Below are positions 12,404 to 23,606 of a stretch of DNA of 64,000 bases, in pieces; within the stretch, counting starts at the first letter, position 1; every line of letters starts with the position of its first letter. Source of the DNA: Camarhynchus parvulus (lineage: Eukaryota > Chordata > Aves > Passeriformes > Thraupidae); assembly GCF_901933205.1 (NCBI RefSeq), contig NC_044572.1, positions 26,188,501 to 26,252,500 of the forward strand, read 5' to 3'. A program made the position numbers and the translations under genes. The notes beneath the pieces are model-generated. The model did no database searches. It saw only the letters and a list, made by a program, of their open reading frames with translations, and was not told the origin of the DNA.

Positions 12404-15261
12404 CTTGCTGTATTAATGGATTTGACATCGCTTTTATTATCCAGTGAAAATATGAAAAAACCATTCAGGTTGTGTGGATGCCAAGGTGGTTTTGTGGAGA
12501 AATTCGGCTGCACAGCATCCATTTTTGGAATTGGTAATCATTGTATATTTTCAGTTGATTACACCTGTACAAAATATGAGGCCTGTTAAATGCTCTGAGT
12601 GGTGATGAGGGATCCACTCTGGGTTTTGTAAGGGTACCTGTACACTGCATCACTTTACAGCAGGTGCTCAGCTGAATTGCTGCCATCACCTTGAACAATC
12701 GTTCTATGCCTCTCTTAATCTTATCTTCCTTTCCCCAAGAAAGATTGGTATCAAATATGCAATTTTTTTTTTTGTGGTAAGATGAAAGAAAAAGTATGAC
12801 ATTTTTATTTGCATCAGCATTTCAAATAATTTTTTTTTGTTTACTTTCACCTTCTCAGTGGGCTTTCTCAGATATATTAACATCTTTCATTCCTGGGCAG
12901 TGAAAGTAGTGTGAGAAAATCAAATATTAGACTATTTTGACCCTTAAGAGACTAATCAGAAAAAGCACCCATAAATGTGAAAGCCAAGATATTAAAGGTT
13001 TTGTTAAATTTAGTTGAACAGGCTTGGTTTACAGGTCTTATTCTTTCCCCAGTGAAATTAGTGATAATTTCTGAAGCAGGTAAGGGATGAATTTTAGCAC
13101 TGAGAAGAATTTTTTAATAGCTGTGGAGAAGAAAATCTCAGATAGCTAAGCTATGGCCTTTATGCACAAAATGACTATTGCTTATCAAATAATTCTCATA
13201 ACTCTCACATATAAAATAAGCATAGATCTTCACACACCTTTTGGCATTTACAGTGTCTGTGGGGGTTTTAAAAGTCATAGCACAGTAATTTGGATGGGAA
13301 AATTTGATTTATTTTTATTTTGTATATTGTCCAGAGGCCTTCCCTCAAGTAATAATCAATTTCATATTTCTGATAAAAGCTTCATACAGTATTTATGGTC
13401 TTCAAAGGGTTTTAGATGTAGAGTGTTTATGAAATACTTTGGAAAAATCCTTGTTTAGAAATGTTGGGATAACAGTTGTCCATTAAACCAATAATAATAT
13501 TAAAATAACAGCATAACATTAATATTGTTTTTATCTAGCCTCAGTCACAAAAGCAATCCCAACCTCTCATTCTCCACATTAGTTTTTTTTTTTTAATGTG
13601 AAATACATTTCAGAAATAAAATAGACAAGTGGCTTATGGCATGTGATTAAACATGATTAGTGACATAAATAAATATATATGGAGCTCAAAAACATAGACA
13701 AAGCTATGTCAACAGAGACAAACAAATAGGCTTTCGGGTGCATACACATACATGGCTTTTTGACATAATAGGACACAGAGCTTTTATAATCATTAGTACC
13801 CATGTTTACCACTTGCTTGCTTTCCAGTCTGCATGGTTTATTGCATATTATAATTTGAAAAAATTATGTTACCAGGGTAATGAACAATTAAAAAAATTGC
13901 AATTCATCCTAATAAGGTTGAATGGTAACCCACATGCCTTGGACATTTCCAGCCAGGCACAATTTATCCACATCTTTGGCTGTGAAACAGTGTGGATCTT
14001 CTTAACTGAGTCCCTGACAGATGGTTTAAGCTTTTTCAGGACTACATTTCCAATCACTTTGCCCATATTGCAAAATTGGCCTTGAAAAAGGGTAAAGAGT
14101 TGTTATGCTGCATTAACATCTCTTCTGAATTGCTTGCTGTGAAGGACATGAAAAAACAGGAAATCAGAAAAAGAAGTGTTTTAAAAATACACTTTTGAAA
14201 GTTGCAAATGTTGCATAGGATGATGATCTTAATTTATGTCCCTCACCTCAATTACAATGTGAATGTAGTCACATTATGTGTGATAATGAAAACACAACCT
14301 GTTGCCTTGTTTCATAAATGATTCAGATGGCATTCATGATATAAGAAATGTTAAAAGTGCTGTAATTAGAAAGACTTATAGTCTTAAACCCTGCTGATGG
14401 ATAGCACAATTGACTGCTGTTAGATGAACTGGGATTTCTGTGCCACTCTCAAGATTTTTGCTACTTTGAGTGGAAAGGCTTAAATATCTGCATTCATTTC
14501 TGCATGAAACATAGATTGATCGCACGTACGTTGCCAAATTTTCATTTTCTTTTGCAGCTTCAGCTGACTGGCTTTTTCATATAAACTGCTGTTCTTTTCT
14601 TCTTGCCACCTTTTAGTTTATGATAAAAATCAATGAAAGCTGAAACCTTCCACAGTCATCTATAAAATGCAATTACTGTATACAACACACAGTAAAGCTC
14701 CTGTGGTGTATATGTTGAGGCATAATTTATGCCACTTACCTCCAGAGAGGTATTGATCCTATTCTGTGAATATCTTACAAAAGGGCTGTTGAATGCAGGC
14801 TTAAGGAAATATGTGGTTATTGGGACTGATCTGTAATTTGATTAATAATGACCTAATTCTTGAACTCTGTTCCTTACTGCACTGTTTTCTGTGACTGAAC
14901 CTTTTATTCTTGAATATTACCCCTGCTGATCCCCTCTAGAGGCCCACCCTTCCTTGCTGCCCCTTGGAAGCATTGTGGTCTCTGTGATCCACACCAAAGG
15001 AGCCATGGGAGAAAACTGAAGGGACTTGCAGATTTGGTTTTCATTTTCACATGGATTGCAATCTTTTCTAACCTTGAAAGTGGTGATTGTCCAGCACAAC
15101 CTTCACCACCCATTCTGTGAGGGGATCCAGTTCTTAGTTTCCTGCTGTGTATAGGAAGGAAAAACAACTCTGAAAAAATAGCACAGCAGGAATTCTCTGA
15201 GATAGTAAAAGTTCAATCATTTAATGTAACTCATGGTTTTGAGACCTGCAATCTAATATAT
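12404..15261. other. Non-coding, nothing recognised
   Basis: No gene or confident repeat is seen. A run of twelve T (13583-13594) is flanked by CACATTA and TAATGTG, a 7-bp inverted repeat. The block 13880-14070 is less AT-rich and gives antiparallel open frames of 115 and 65 codons, both without recognisable family. Confidence 0.55.
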
Positions 15262-16312
15262 AAATTATAGAATTCTAGAATCATTTAGGTTAGAAAAGAC
15301 CTTTAAGGTCATTGCATCCAACCATTACCTTGACACTGCCAAGTCCACCACTAAAACATATTTTAAATGTCAAATCTACATCTTTTATATACCCCCAGGG
15401 ATGGTGACTTAGCCACTTCCTTGGGCAGCCTGTTCCAATGCTTGATGACTCTTTCAGTGGAAAAGTTTTTACTAAAATCCTTCATAAACCTCCCTGGACC
15501 CAATTTAAGGCCATTTCCTCTTGTTCTGTCCCTCATTACTTGGGAAGACCAACCCCCACCTGGCTACACCCTCCTTTCAGGTAGTTGTAGACGGTGATAA
15601 GGTTTCCCCTGGGCCTTCTTCTCTCCGGACGAAACACTCCTAGCTCCCTCAGCTGCTCCTCATCATACTTATGTTCCAGACCCTTCACCAGCTCTGTTGC
15701 CCTTCTCTGGACACACTCCAGCACCTCAGTGTCTTTCTTGTCGTGCAGGGCCCAAAACCCGACATGGGTTATGGGATGCAGCCTCACTGGGGCCAAGCCA
15801 TCACTGGGGGGATGATCACTGCCTTGGTGCTGCTGACCACACTAATTCTGCTACAAGCCAGGATGACATTGGCCTTTTGGCCATCTGCTGGCTCATGTTC
15901 AACTGGCTATAGACTGGTCCTCAGTTGCCTTTTAAGCAACTCTGCCCCCAGCCTGTAGTGCTCCATGGGGTTGCTGTGACCCAAGAGCAGGACCTGGAAC
16001 GTTTCCTTGTTGAATGTCAGACCATTAGTCCTTGACACATCAATCCAGCCTGTCCAGACCACTTTGCAGAGCCTTCCTGCCTTCCAGCAGATCAATATTC
16101 CTGCCCAGCTTGATGTCACCTGCGAACTGTCTGGAGGAAAACTCAATCCCCTTGCCCAAATCTTTGATAAAGATATTAAACAAGACTGGTCCCAATACTG
16201 AGCCCTGGGTAACACCACTGGTGACTGGCTGCCGTCTGGATTTAACTCCGTTCACCACCACTCTTTGGGCTGAGTCTCCTTATTACATAGTGAACAGTGC
16301 GCCCATCCAAGT
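15262..16312 (-). mobile_element. CR1 LINE, 5'-truncated, decayed reverse transcriptase
   Basis: The element is antisense. Its 3' end sits at 15262 with the CR1 tail signature (TATAGAATTCTAGAATCA, a decayed 8-bp tail repeat) and the adjoining TTAGAAAAGACCTTTAAGG. Translated on the minus strand, 16261-16040 gives the reverse-transcriptase stretch [15 protein letters not shown] and then FAGD, where active CR1 has FADD, so the first catalytic aspartate is replaced by glycine (codon 16118-16120). The next part (TFNKETFQVLLLGHSNP) is readable only in another frame (16218-15907). The C-terminal part ([19 protein letters not shown]) returns to the first frame (15796-15536). Two frame changes and an internal stop make it dead. 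The 5' side breaks off near GTGCGCCCATCCAAG at 16299-16313, the usual 5' truncation of target-primed insertion. No target duplication is evident, as is normal for CR1. Confidence 0.95.
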
Positions 16313-19300
16313 AATGAAACACCAGGAAAACCCTTCAAGAATGATATAAAAAAAAGAAAGTGGGGGGGGTTTATGTAAACTTTTCAGTGTTCTGGTGTGG
16401 GTAATATTTGCATTTCAAAATAATGAGAAAAAAAACACTTCAAGAATAAACCTCTGTTACTCAGTGTCTCAACCCCTTGTCTGAGGTAAATTCCTCAAAT
16501 AAAGAGTTGTGGAGTGGTGTCTCTGACATGAAAGTTTCTATTTCAAAGTTCATTTTCCTTGAGGTGCTACAAGAATATTAGCAATTTGCTGTATGATATG
16601 TAAAAACTATGTGTATTCATAGAATGAGAGCTCAGGAGAGTTTAATTCACTTTGGGCAGAGACCTGGGTAGGAGGTAAGCTTGTCTATTATGTGATTACA
16701 GTAAATAGTTCAACCTTGTTCTGACATAAATGTCCTGGTCTGGGATTCGACAGAAGTTAATTGTCTATTGTGATTGCATTGTAGCTGTTATTACAGAGGG
16801 GCATGACAAAAGAATATTTATTGGAAATGAGAGAAATTGCCTGTTAAGGAATGCTAAAAATATATCTCTGGCCCAGATTGACCTAACTAAATCAAAGTAG
16901 AAATACACATGAAAAGGAGAATTTTTCTCTTCATCTCTGTATTGGTGGGGTTTTCAACAAAGCATAAGCTCATATCATCAGTTCTGGAAAATGTGAAGCA
17001 GTTCGAGTAGCAACTGAATGAAAAATAAACTAAAGAACAAATAGCTTCATTACACATACAGAAAAAAACCCAAACCCACCAAAACCCCCAAAACTCAGAT
17101 TCAGAAATCAAAACCAGAAACTGAATTTAATTTTATGATGCTTTTTATTTTACCAATCTTATTATTATGAAAACTTAGTCTCAGTGAAGCAAATGCTGGT
17201 CTCTTTGTGCATTCCTCCAAGCGAGGATTACAGCTGTGAGTTGTGCAGACAGCAGTGTTACCTGCTTGGGCAAAGTCTCCTCATGGCTTTCTGCATTGGC
17301 TTCCCCATCTATGAGATTCTTTGTATCTTTGTTTAAAGATAAAAGACATAATTGCTTTGAAAAGTATCTGTTGAGACTATGAAGCTTGACTGTGTATTTA
17401 ATAAGAGATAAAAGAGCCATCACTACAGTGGGAAGCAATTCAACTCTTCTAATTTCTTTGCTGACTTGCCTTTTTTTTTCTTGCACTGTATTTTGTGCAG
17501 TTTTATCCACTCTGGTAAGAAAAGAGTCCTCTTGATATTGAGATGATGTGAATAATGAGTAAAGTACCTGACAGAGAGTGGGAGTCCAGCCCAGATATGG
17601 AATAGAAGTCTAATCCATATTATCCATACTTTATGGAAAGTTCTTACACCATGAGTGAGCTTAACTTTTCATTTGAAAAACAGAGGGGAAGAATAGTGAA
17701 CATTTTTAGAACTCAACCACTGCATCTAGGAATTTGTAAAAAGAACTTATTTGATAAGCTGGATAAATCAAGTTTTGGAATTTACTAAGGAACTAAGGAA
17801 GCTTGGTTGAATCAGATGATCACATATTGACCAACATATCCCAATATGATTTAGTAAAGAAAAAGATCAAATGTTCCTAAGGCAAGTCAGGTAAGGTACT
17901 TCTAGTGAGATGGAAAATTATATTATTGGTATTTTATCTGGAAAATTTGGTGCAATTCTAGTAACTCATATTCAAGGAAGAAATAAATGACTCTGGGAAA
18001 TGCCAGGCTATTTTTTTTTTTGAGGGGAGACTAAAACATGGCTTGTTAGGCCTAGGAGAAAGGGGTTATGTCTGCTCTGTTTAATACATCCTGGGGTAAG
18101 TACAAAGGAAGAAGAAGCACTTCCTTCAGCTGAACAACAACGTTGCTGTAAGAATCAATGTGTTGTGATTATCCATACACAAATTCAGGCTAGAATTCTT
18201 CTAGCAATCTGAGAAGTAGATTCTGGAGCATCTGACCAGTTGGGAGAGCTAAATGAAGACCTTAATTAGTATTAATAGGGATTTTGATCAGTTCTGAAAG
18301 ACATGATGCATGTGGTGCCTGTAGTAGCTTATCAGGATCCTTTTTTTGTGACTACACCTTTTACCTCATGTGAAATAAATCCACCAATTGAAAAGGATGT
18401 GATGCTGCTGACTACAGTTTGATTGCAGAGCTGTATTAAGTGTAGCAGTACTTTACATTTAAAATGCATATGATGCTTTGTAGAGAGTATAGGAGATTAA
18501 AAAAAAATCCTTATTACAGCCAGGGCTAGTAGATTCATATGAACTCACTCTCATGGGTGAAGACCTAAATGAGGGGTCAGGGGTCTGTGATTTTTCTGAA
18601 GCCAGAAATTCAGCTAGAATAGCTTGAAGCTGAAATCTCTTGAGAACATTAGATGAACCACAGCATGAGAAAATGCAGCCATTTTTTTGCAACTTTTCCC
18701 TTGCTACACACACTCCCCAAGGACTGTAAGAGAGGGCAGAATGGAGGCTATGTAGTGATATCTTATTTAGAAATTTCCTATTTAATGGAAGAGTTATCAG
18801 GTGCCTAGTTGCCTCTGCCATCCTTTCAGCTTCTGTAATGAAACCAAACATCCTGTACTTGCCCATGTAATTTCTAGTTTGCTAAGCAAAAGACACTATT
18901 ATTAATAATAAATGCTGAACACACTTTATACACCTGAGAAATTTTCTCTGTAAATTTTCATTCATTTGTACCTGCGTTCAGTAGATATCCGCTGTGGCCA
19001 AGGTTGCTGTGATTCCGAAGCAAAGTTTGGTCTAGCTTGAATGTCCCAGAATGGATCAGACAATACAGCTGTTGTGTATCCCCAATTTGATCAAGAGCTT
19101 ATCAGACTCACTCACTGGCTCACTGTCTTGTCTACAAGTGAGATTCAATGAGTTGCTACAGGAATTCAATGTGATCTACAGGGCCATGACACTGGAGAAT
19201 GAACCTTCACATCTGACCACTGCATGGTCAATGAGGGGTCTTGAACAGAAAAATACAATTCCTGACTGGGAAATTAAATCTCATGGGAAGTAATACTTTA

Positions 19301-20339
19301 CCTACAGCATATCAAATCTTCACAAAAGCGGGGGATAGACACACAGTTGTTTTGGTCTGTCATTGTCCCTCTTCTTTGCCTGCTTCTTGACTATTATGTT
19401 GCATTCTGGCAAAGGATTTGAATGCTGGGAACTGTCCCAGGAGGCAGGGTTGCAGCCTCTGCAAGTTGGGTGTCTGACATGATTCCTTCCTGTGCAGAGT
19501 AACTCTGTAGGCAGTGGGGAGTTCTTGGGAGGCTTTGAATGAACTTTGCATCTTGAACTTACCTCAAAGAAAATTGACCCTATATTTGTGTTTATGAAAT
19601 GTTACATCAAGATGAAATAGACATAGAATACACTCTGCCTGCTTCACTGGTTGCAATTCCTACCATGTTTCCTCATGTATGTTTTTTTTGAGTTAGATTT
19701 CTGCTAGAAAAACATACTAAGGCTAATTAATTTGAAATTTTGGTCTCAGACAGGACTTAGCTTAGTGATCTAAGAAGGACCTGGAACCTGCTTTGAACAT
19801 TTATTTTTAAAGTTCCATAGGCTGCACATTTGATGTAGAATTCAGTCTTTTGCAAGATTTCTTGGGCTTTCATGATCTTTATCTACCAAATCCTTATTCA
19901 TATTAATTTGTGTCCTATTCATTTCCATTTCCTATTTCAAGTGCAGACTCTGGACTTAGAGAGTTTTCTAGTGCTTTATAAAAATGTGGGCTTCCTTCTT
20001 ATGTTACATTGATTCATCCAGGTTTAGGATAGTCTGACATAGTCTGTTAGTTGTTATGCGTCTGCCGATGGGTGATAATTAAATTTTATTGCATTCAATT
20101 GTGCGACTGTATACAAGAAACTGTGAAAACTGGATCAGAAAATAAGGCAGGTATAAAATCTCTGCCTTGTTTATGAAGAAAAGGCTCAAACACAAGTGAT
20201 TTGCACCTCTTACAGCCATGTTGTGGCAACAACAAATGTCCAGGTGTGTTTCGAATGATATCAGGCCTGTGGTTGTCTTGAATAGAGGATGCAGCCCATT
20301 GGGTTTGTTTGCAAGTGTGGCAGCTACTGTGAAGCATAT
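16313..20339. other. Non-coding, nothing recognised
   Basis: AT-rich sequence without a recognisable gene. A run of eight G lies near 16363-16370. An A/C-rich patch with three C-runs lies at 17060-17092. Open frames of 109 codons (17181-17510, minus) and 135 codons (18459-18866, minus) have no family resemblance and look random. Confidence 0.55.
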
Positions 20340-20450
20340 TTTCAGTTTTCAAGGTGGGCTCAAAGGAGAGCAGCCACCAGGATGTGAAGGGATTCCAGCA
20401 GCAGACTGATCCTGCACCAACTTGAGGCTGTTGTGCTGCTGGGAACAAAG
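20340..20450 (+). mobile_element. Possible sense-strand CR1 scrap
   Basis: CTCAAAGGAGAGCAGCCACC followed by AGGATGTGAAGGGATT resembles the CR1 segment encoding the Q-R-R-A-T-(K/R)-M-V-K-G motif. That motif is seen in clear copies elsewhere in this window on the minus strand, for example near 53980-54020. CAGACTGAT and GGCTGTTGTGCTGCTGGGA then fall roughly where CR1 would continue. The match is short and gapped, so this may be coincidence. Confidence 0.3.
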
Positions 20451-22350
20451 CCAGGGCAGAGGCCAGAGGAAGGGCCGGTCACTGCTGCAGATGCCAGTGC
20501 TCAAGAAATGTAATCTGGAAGATAACAGCTGCCAAGTTAGCCCTCAGAGCAGCCAAGCTACTTGGCTTTTTTTGGAAGAGATGGCAGAAAGTGGCCAGCG
20601 GGACCTGTAGTGGCAATTCTCCAACTACAGAAGTAAAACAAAGCCAGATGAGTACTGTGATTGTACTGGTGTTTTCAGAATAAGAGGCACTGTCAGCAGG
20701 ATCCCAGTTCAGACCTTTTCTTTTGTAGCATCCACATCCTGGAGGATCTGCAATTAAATAGATCAAATGTATGAAAAAAAGGGAATCTTCCCCACTTTTC
20801 TGACTCCATCCCAGCCTGGGGCAATGGCAAAATTAAAAATAGACACTGCAGCCCCTTCTCCAGATGTCATGATCCATGGAAGTAAAATGCTTTCCAAATT
20901 AGTAACTCAGCCTTGTGTGTAAGTCAGTGGGGCACTGGCTGGATGGGTCTCCCCCTTTAACAGGGGGCCCACTTGGTGTTGCACAGCCTAAGGCAGGAGT
21001 TGTTCAGAAGCAAATGGTGGTGGCTCAGCTCCTGCCTGGAGTTCATATCAAGCACTGCAAATTCTTGCTAAGCTCCCTTTGGTCTGCGGCTCTGCCTGGT
21101 GCCCACAGCTGACCTGGCAGCCTTCCAATGTATGGCTGCAGAACAAGTCCCTCGCCTGTAGCACAGGAGGTCAAGGGCAGAGGTCCTCACTTTGATCACC
21201 CCTGCTACAGTGCCTAGCTAATAACACTCCTGAATTGTGTTGTGGTCCCAAGGAGAATATTGATTCTGCCACCTAAACAAGCCATCCTTTCTCAGGATTT
21301 GTCAGGTCTCTCTAAAAGCTCATGACACAATTAAGGGTGAGACCTCATGCTAGGATTGAGGGCAAAAACAGATGGAAAGAGAGAGACATTTGAAGCTAAA
21401 GAGATGATGTTTTTGAAGTAAGGAAGAAAACCACTGGGAAGCAGACCAGGAGAAAGTTTTCATATTTGCGAAACAAATCTAGTGTGAAAGGAGATTGATT
21501 TCTGGGGGAAAGGCAATATGAAAGCTGTTACTAGAATTGACTTTTCTTCTAGTACATCTGGAGAGATCCTTTTCACTTTATAGATGCAGGATGGACCATG
21601 TGGTAAATTATAGAATCACATGAGAGCTGAAGGGGTCATATTCCTATGGCCTTCTTTATCTATCATACAAGATTTGTAAGGCCGTTCATCTTACAATTGA
21701 GCCATCATCTTAACATGCTAAAATGTAGAAGGGGAATGTTTCCTGTTTCTGCTCCTAAATACAGAATTTACTCCATAGTAACCTCAACCATGTACTGAGA
21801 ATGGCCATGTTAAAGCCATACTATTCTATATGCAAATATGTATCTTCAAAGTACTTTATTTCAAATCCTGGGTTACAAAGGGAGGAGTTAGAAAGCTCAG
21901 ATTACTAACGGGTGCATCCACTCCCAGCCTAGGAAACAACGAAATATATCTTATATTGTATACCTTAGGAGGCCAGGTGATTCACTTGCTTCCTTTCATT
22001 GACTACAAAGGGAGAGCACTATGATGAGTTGTTTTAGTTGTTTACTTTATAGACATCTGTAGGATGATCAAGTGACTCAGATTCAATGAAGTCATTATAG
22101 CTTGATGGGACCTTGGAGCTGAGACCCCAAATTACCAGCACAATCCTTTTTTAGGGCATGCCTACAGCTCAGTAAGCAGGCGACTTAACTACTTCAAGAC
22201 ATTTTTCTCATTGTCTGAAAAAGTGGAGTGCAAATTTTTCCTGTCTGTTTTACTTAGAGGGTAGAGGCACCCTGGGGTTCTTTGTTACAAAACACAGAAG
22301 AAAGGCATAAGGTGTTATTATTACAAATGTTATCACAAAATCTGATAAAA
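20451..22350. other. Non-coding, slightly GC-richer, no gene
   Basis: The part 20400-21250 is richer in G and C than its surroundings and gives several overlapping short open frames in both directions, none recognisable. A short stem CCCCCT/AGGGGG with a 5-nt loop lies at 20951-20967. Near 21610 the string TATAGAATCACATGAGAGCTGAAGGGGTCATA faintly recalls an old CR1 tail but is too diverged to call. Confidence 0.45.
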
Positions 22351-23010
22351 CATGTCCGGAACCTATTCTTAAAAAATCCAATGATATGGATTTTGCAGTC
22401 TTTCCAAGCAATCTGTTCCGATGCTTTGCTCTCATCAAGTTAGAAAGTTTTTCTAATGCCTAGTCTAAAGTTTCCACATTCCATTATTTCTTGTTCTAAT
22501 CCCTGTGGACATGGAGAACAATTGATTCCGATTCCTCAGCAGGGTACTGTTCAAGTCTGTTATGACATTTCCTCTGAAGTGTTTCACTCTCCAAACTGAG
22601 CAGCTCTGGTTTTGTTCAATCTTTACCTGCAGATCATTTTTTCCTAGTCCTCTAATCCACCTTGTTTCTTTCCCCAGACTTCTGCAAGGAGTTCACATCT
22701 CTTTTCAAGCAGGGTCCCTAGAGGTGCATACAGAACATTAGCTGCTTACTGAGTCTGGAGTAACTACAAACCTCACACATGATACTGCCTAGATAACCTC
22801 TGCAATAGTTTTTGCAGGGAGGGGAGACTGTTTGTTTCTGTTCAGCTTGTGATCCCCCACAGACCACAAACTGTTTCCTACAGACTCATTTTCCACCTTC
22901 TATTTGTACAGTTGATTACTCTGCCTAAGTGTAGCACTTTCCCTTGTCCTTACAGAATTGCATCCTATTGATTTCAAACCACTTCTTCAAATCACCAACC
23001 TCATTTTTAA
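22351..23010 (-). mobile_element. Ancient CR1 LINE relic (amniote age)
   Basis: The order of phrases follows the reverse complement of old, turtle/crocodile-like CR1. It starts with ACCTATTCTTAAAAAATCCA and CAAGCAATCTGTTCCGATGC, then TTAGAAAGTTTTTCTAATGC. Next come TTTCCTCTGAAGTGTTTCACTCTCCAAACTGAG, TTCCTAGTCCTCTAATCC and GTACAGTTGATTACTCTGCC, and finally CATCCTATTGATTTCAAACCACTTCTTCAAATC near 22965-22998. Divergence is far greater than in the CR1 at 15.3 or 53.6 kb, and no open frame survives. A part in the middle (about 22770-22900) does not align well by eye and may be an insertion or simply decay. Family recognition is from memory; ends are approximate. Confidence 0.75.
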
Positions 23011-23592
23011 TAGTGAAAAATGAGGTCTGCTGCCTCAGAGCCTCTCTGTGTTCAGGATGGTAACACAGGAAAGGATCACAGATTTTCCTCTGCTTGTATT
23101 CTTATGGAGTGGCAAGGCACAATGGCCACAACTCTTCTGACATGGGTCTATGCTTTGGGATAAGAAGTAAACATCCTTTGTTACAGTAGAGCCTAAAGGT
23201 AAGAAAAGTTAATCCTACTGTTAGCAAGTGTTTTCCAATGCTTATTCCATCACATGTATTAAAAAGAAGAGGGAGAAAAATATACTTTTATTCCTCAGCA
23301 GGAGGACTTTTGTCTTAGGTACTGTCTTCATGTGAATGGTTCCCCCTCCACTAAATTTGTGACCTAAACACAAGAAACTAGAAACAGAGGCAAGGGCTTT
23401 AGCAGAGAATGGAAAGGTGGCAAACTGTATGCTCATTTTTGGCAGTTTCTAGGAAAGGTTTTGGTTGTGTTGATGAGAGAAATGGAACACAAAAATGTAG
23501 GGGAAGCGTACACTGAAGTGAGGCTAAATGAAGGGGACTGAGCATGCTAAGGGCAATGTAGTAGGAATGAGGGAGAAGATAAATAAAATTTG

Positions 23593-23606
23593 AAAAAAAA
23601 AAAAAA
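23593..23606. repeat. Poly-A run
   Basis: Fourteen consecutive A residues on the plus strand. The upstream sequence (AATAAAATTTG) includes an AATAAA hexamer at 23582-23587, so a retroposed tail is conceivable. The upstream DNA matches no gene I know. Confidence 0.7.

Noticed and set aside
17060..17092. C-run/A-run patch resembling telomeric or quadruplex sequence on the minus strand
   Set aside because: It has only three runs of three or more C, with irregular spacing, and no TTAGGG-type units.
21604..21680. Possible CR1 tail (TATAGAATCACATGAGAGC)
   Set aside because: Only the first few bases fit. It lies about 700 bp from the ancient CR1 body with no alignable sequence between, so I did not annotate it.
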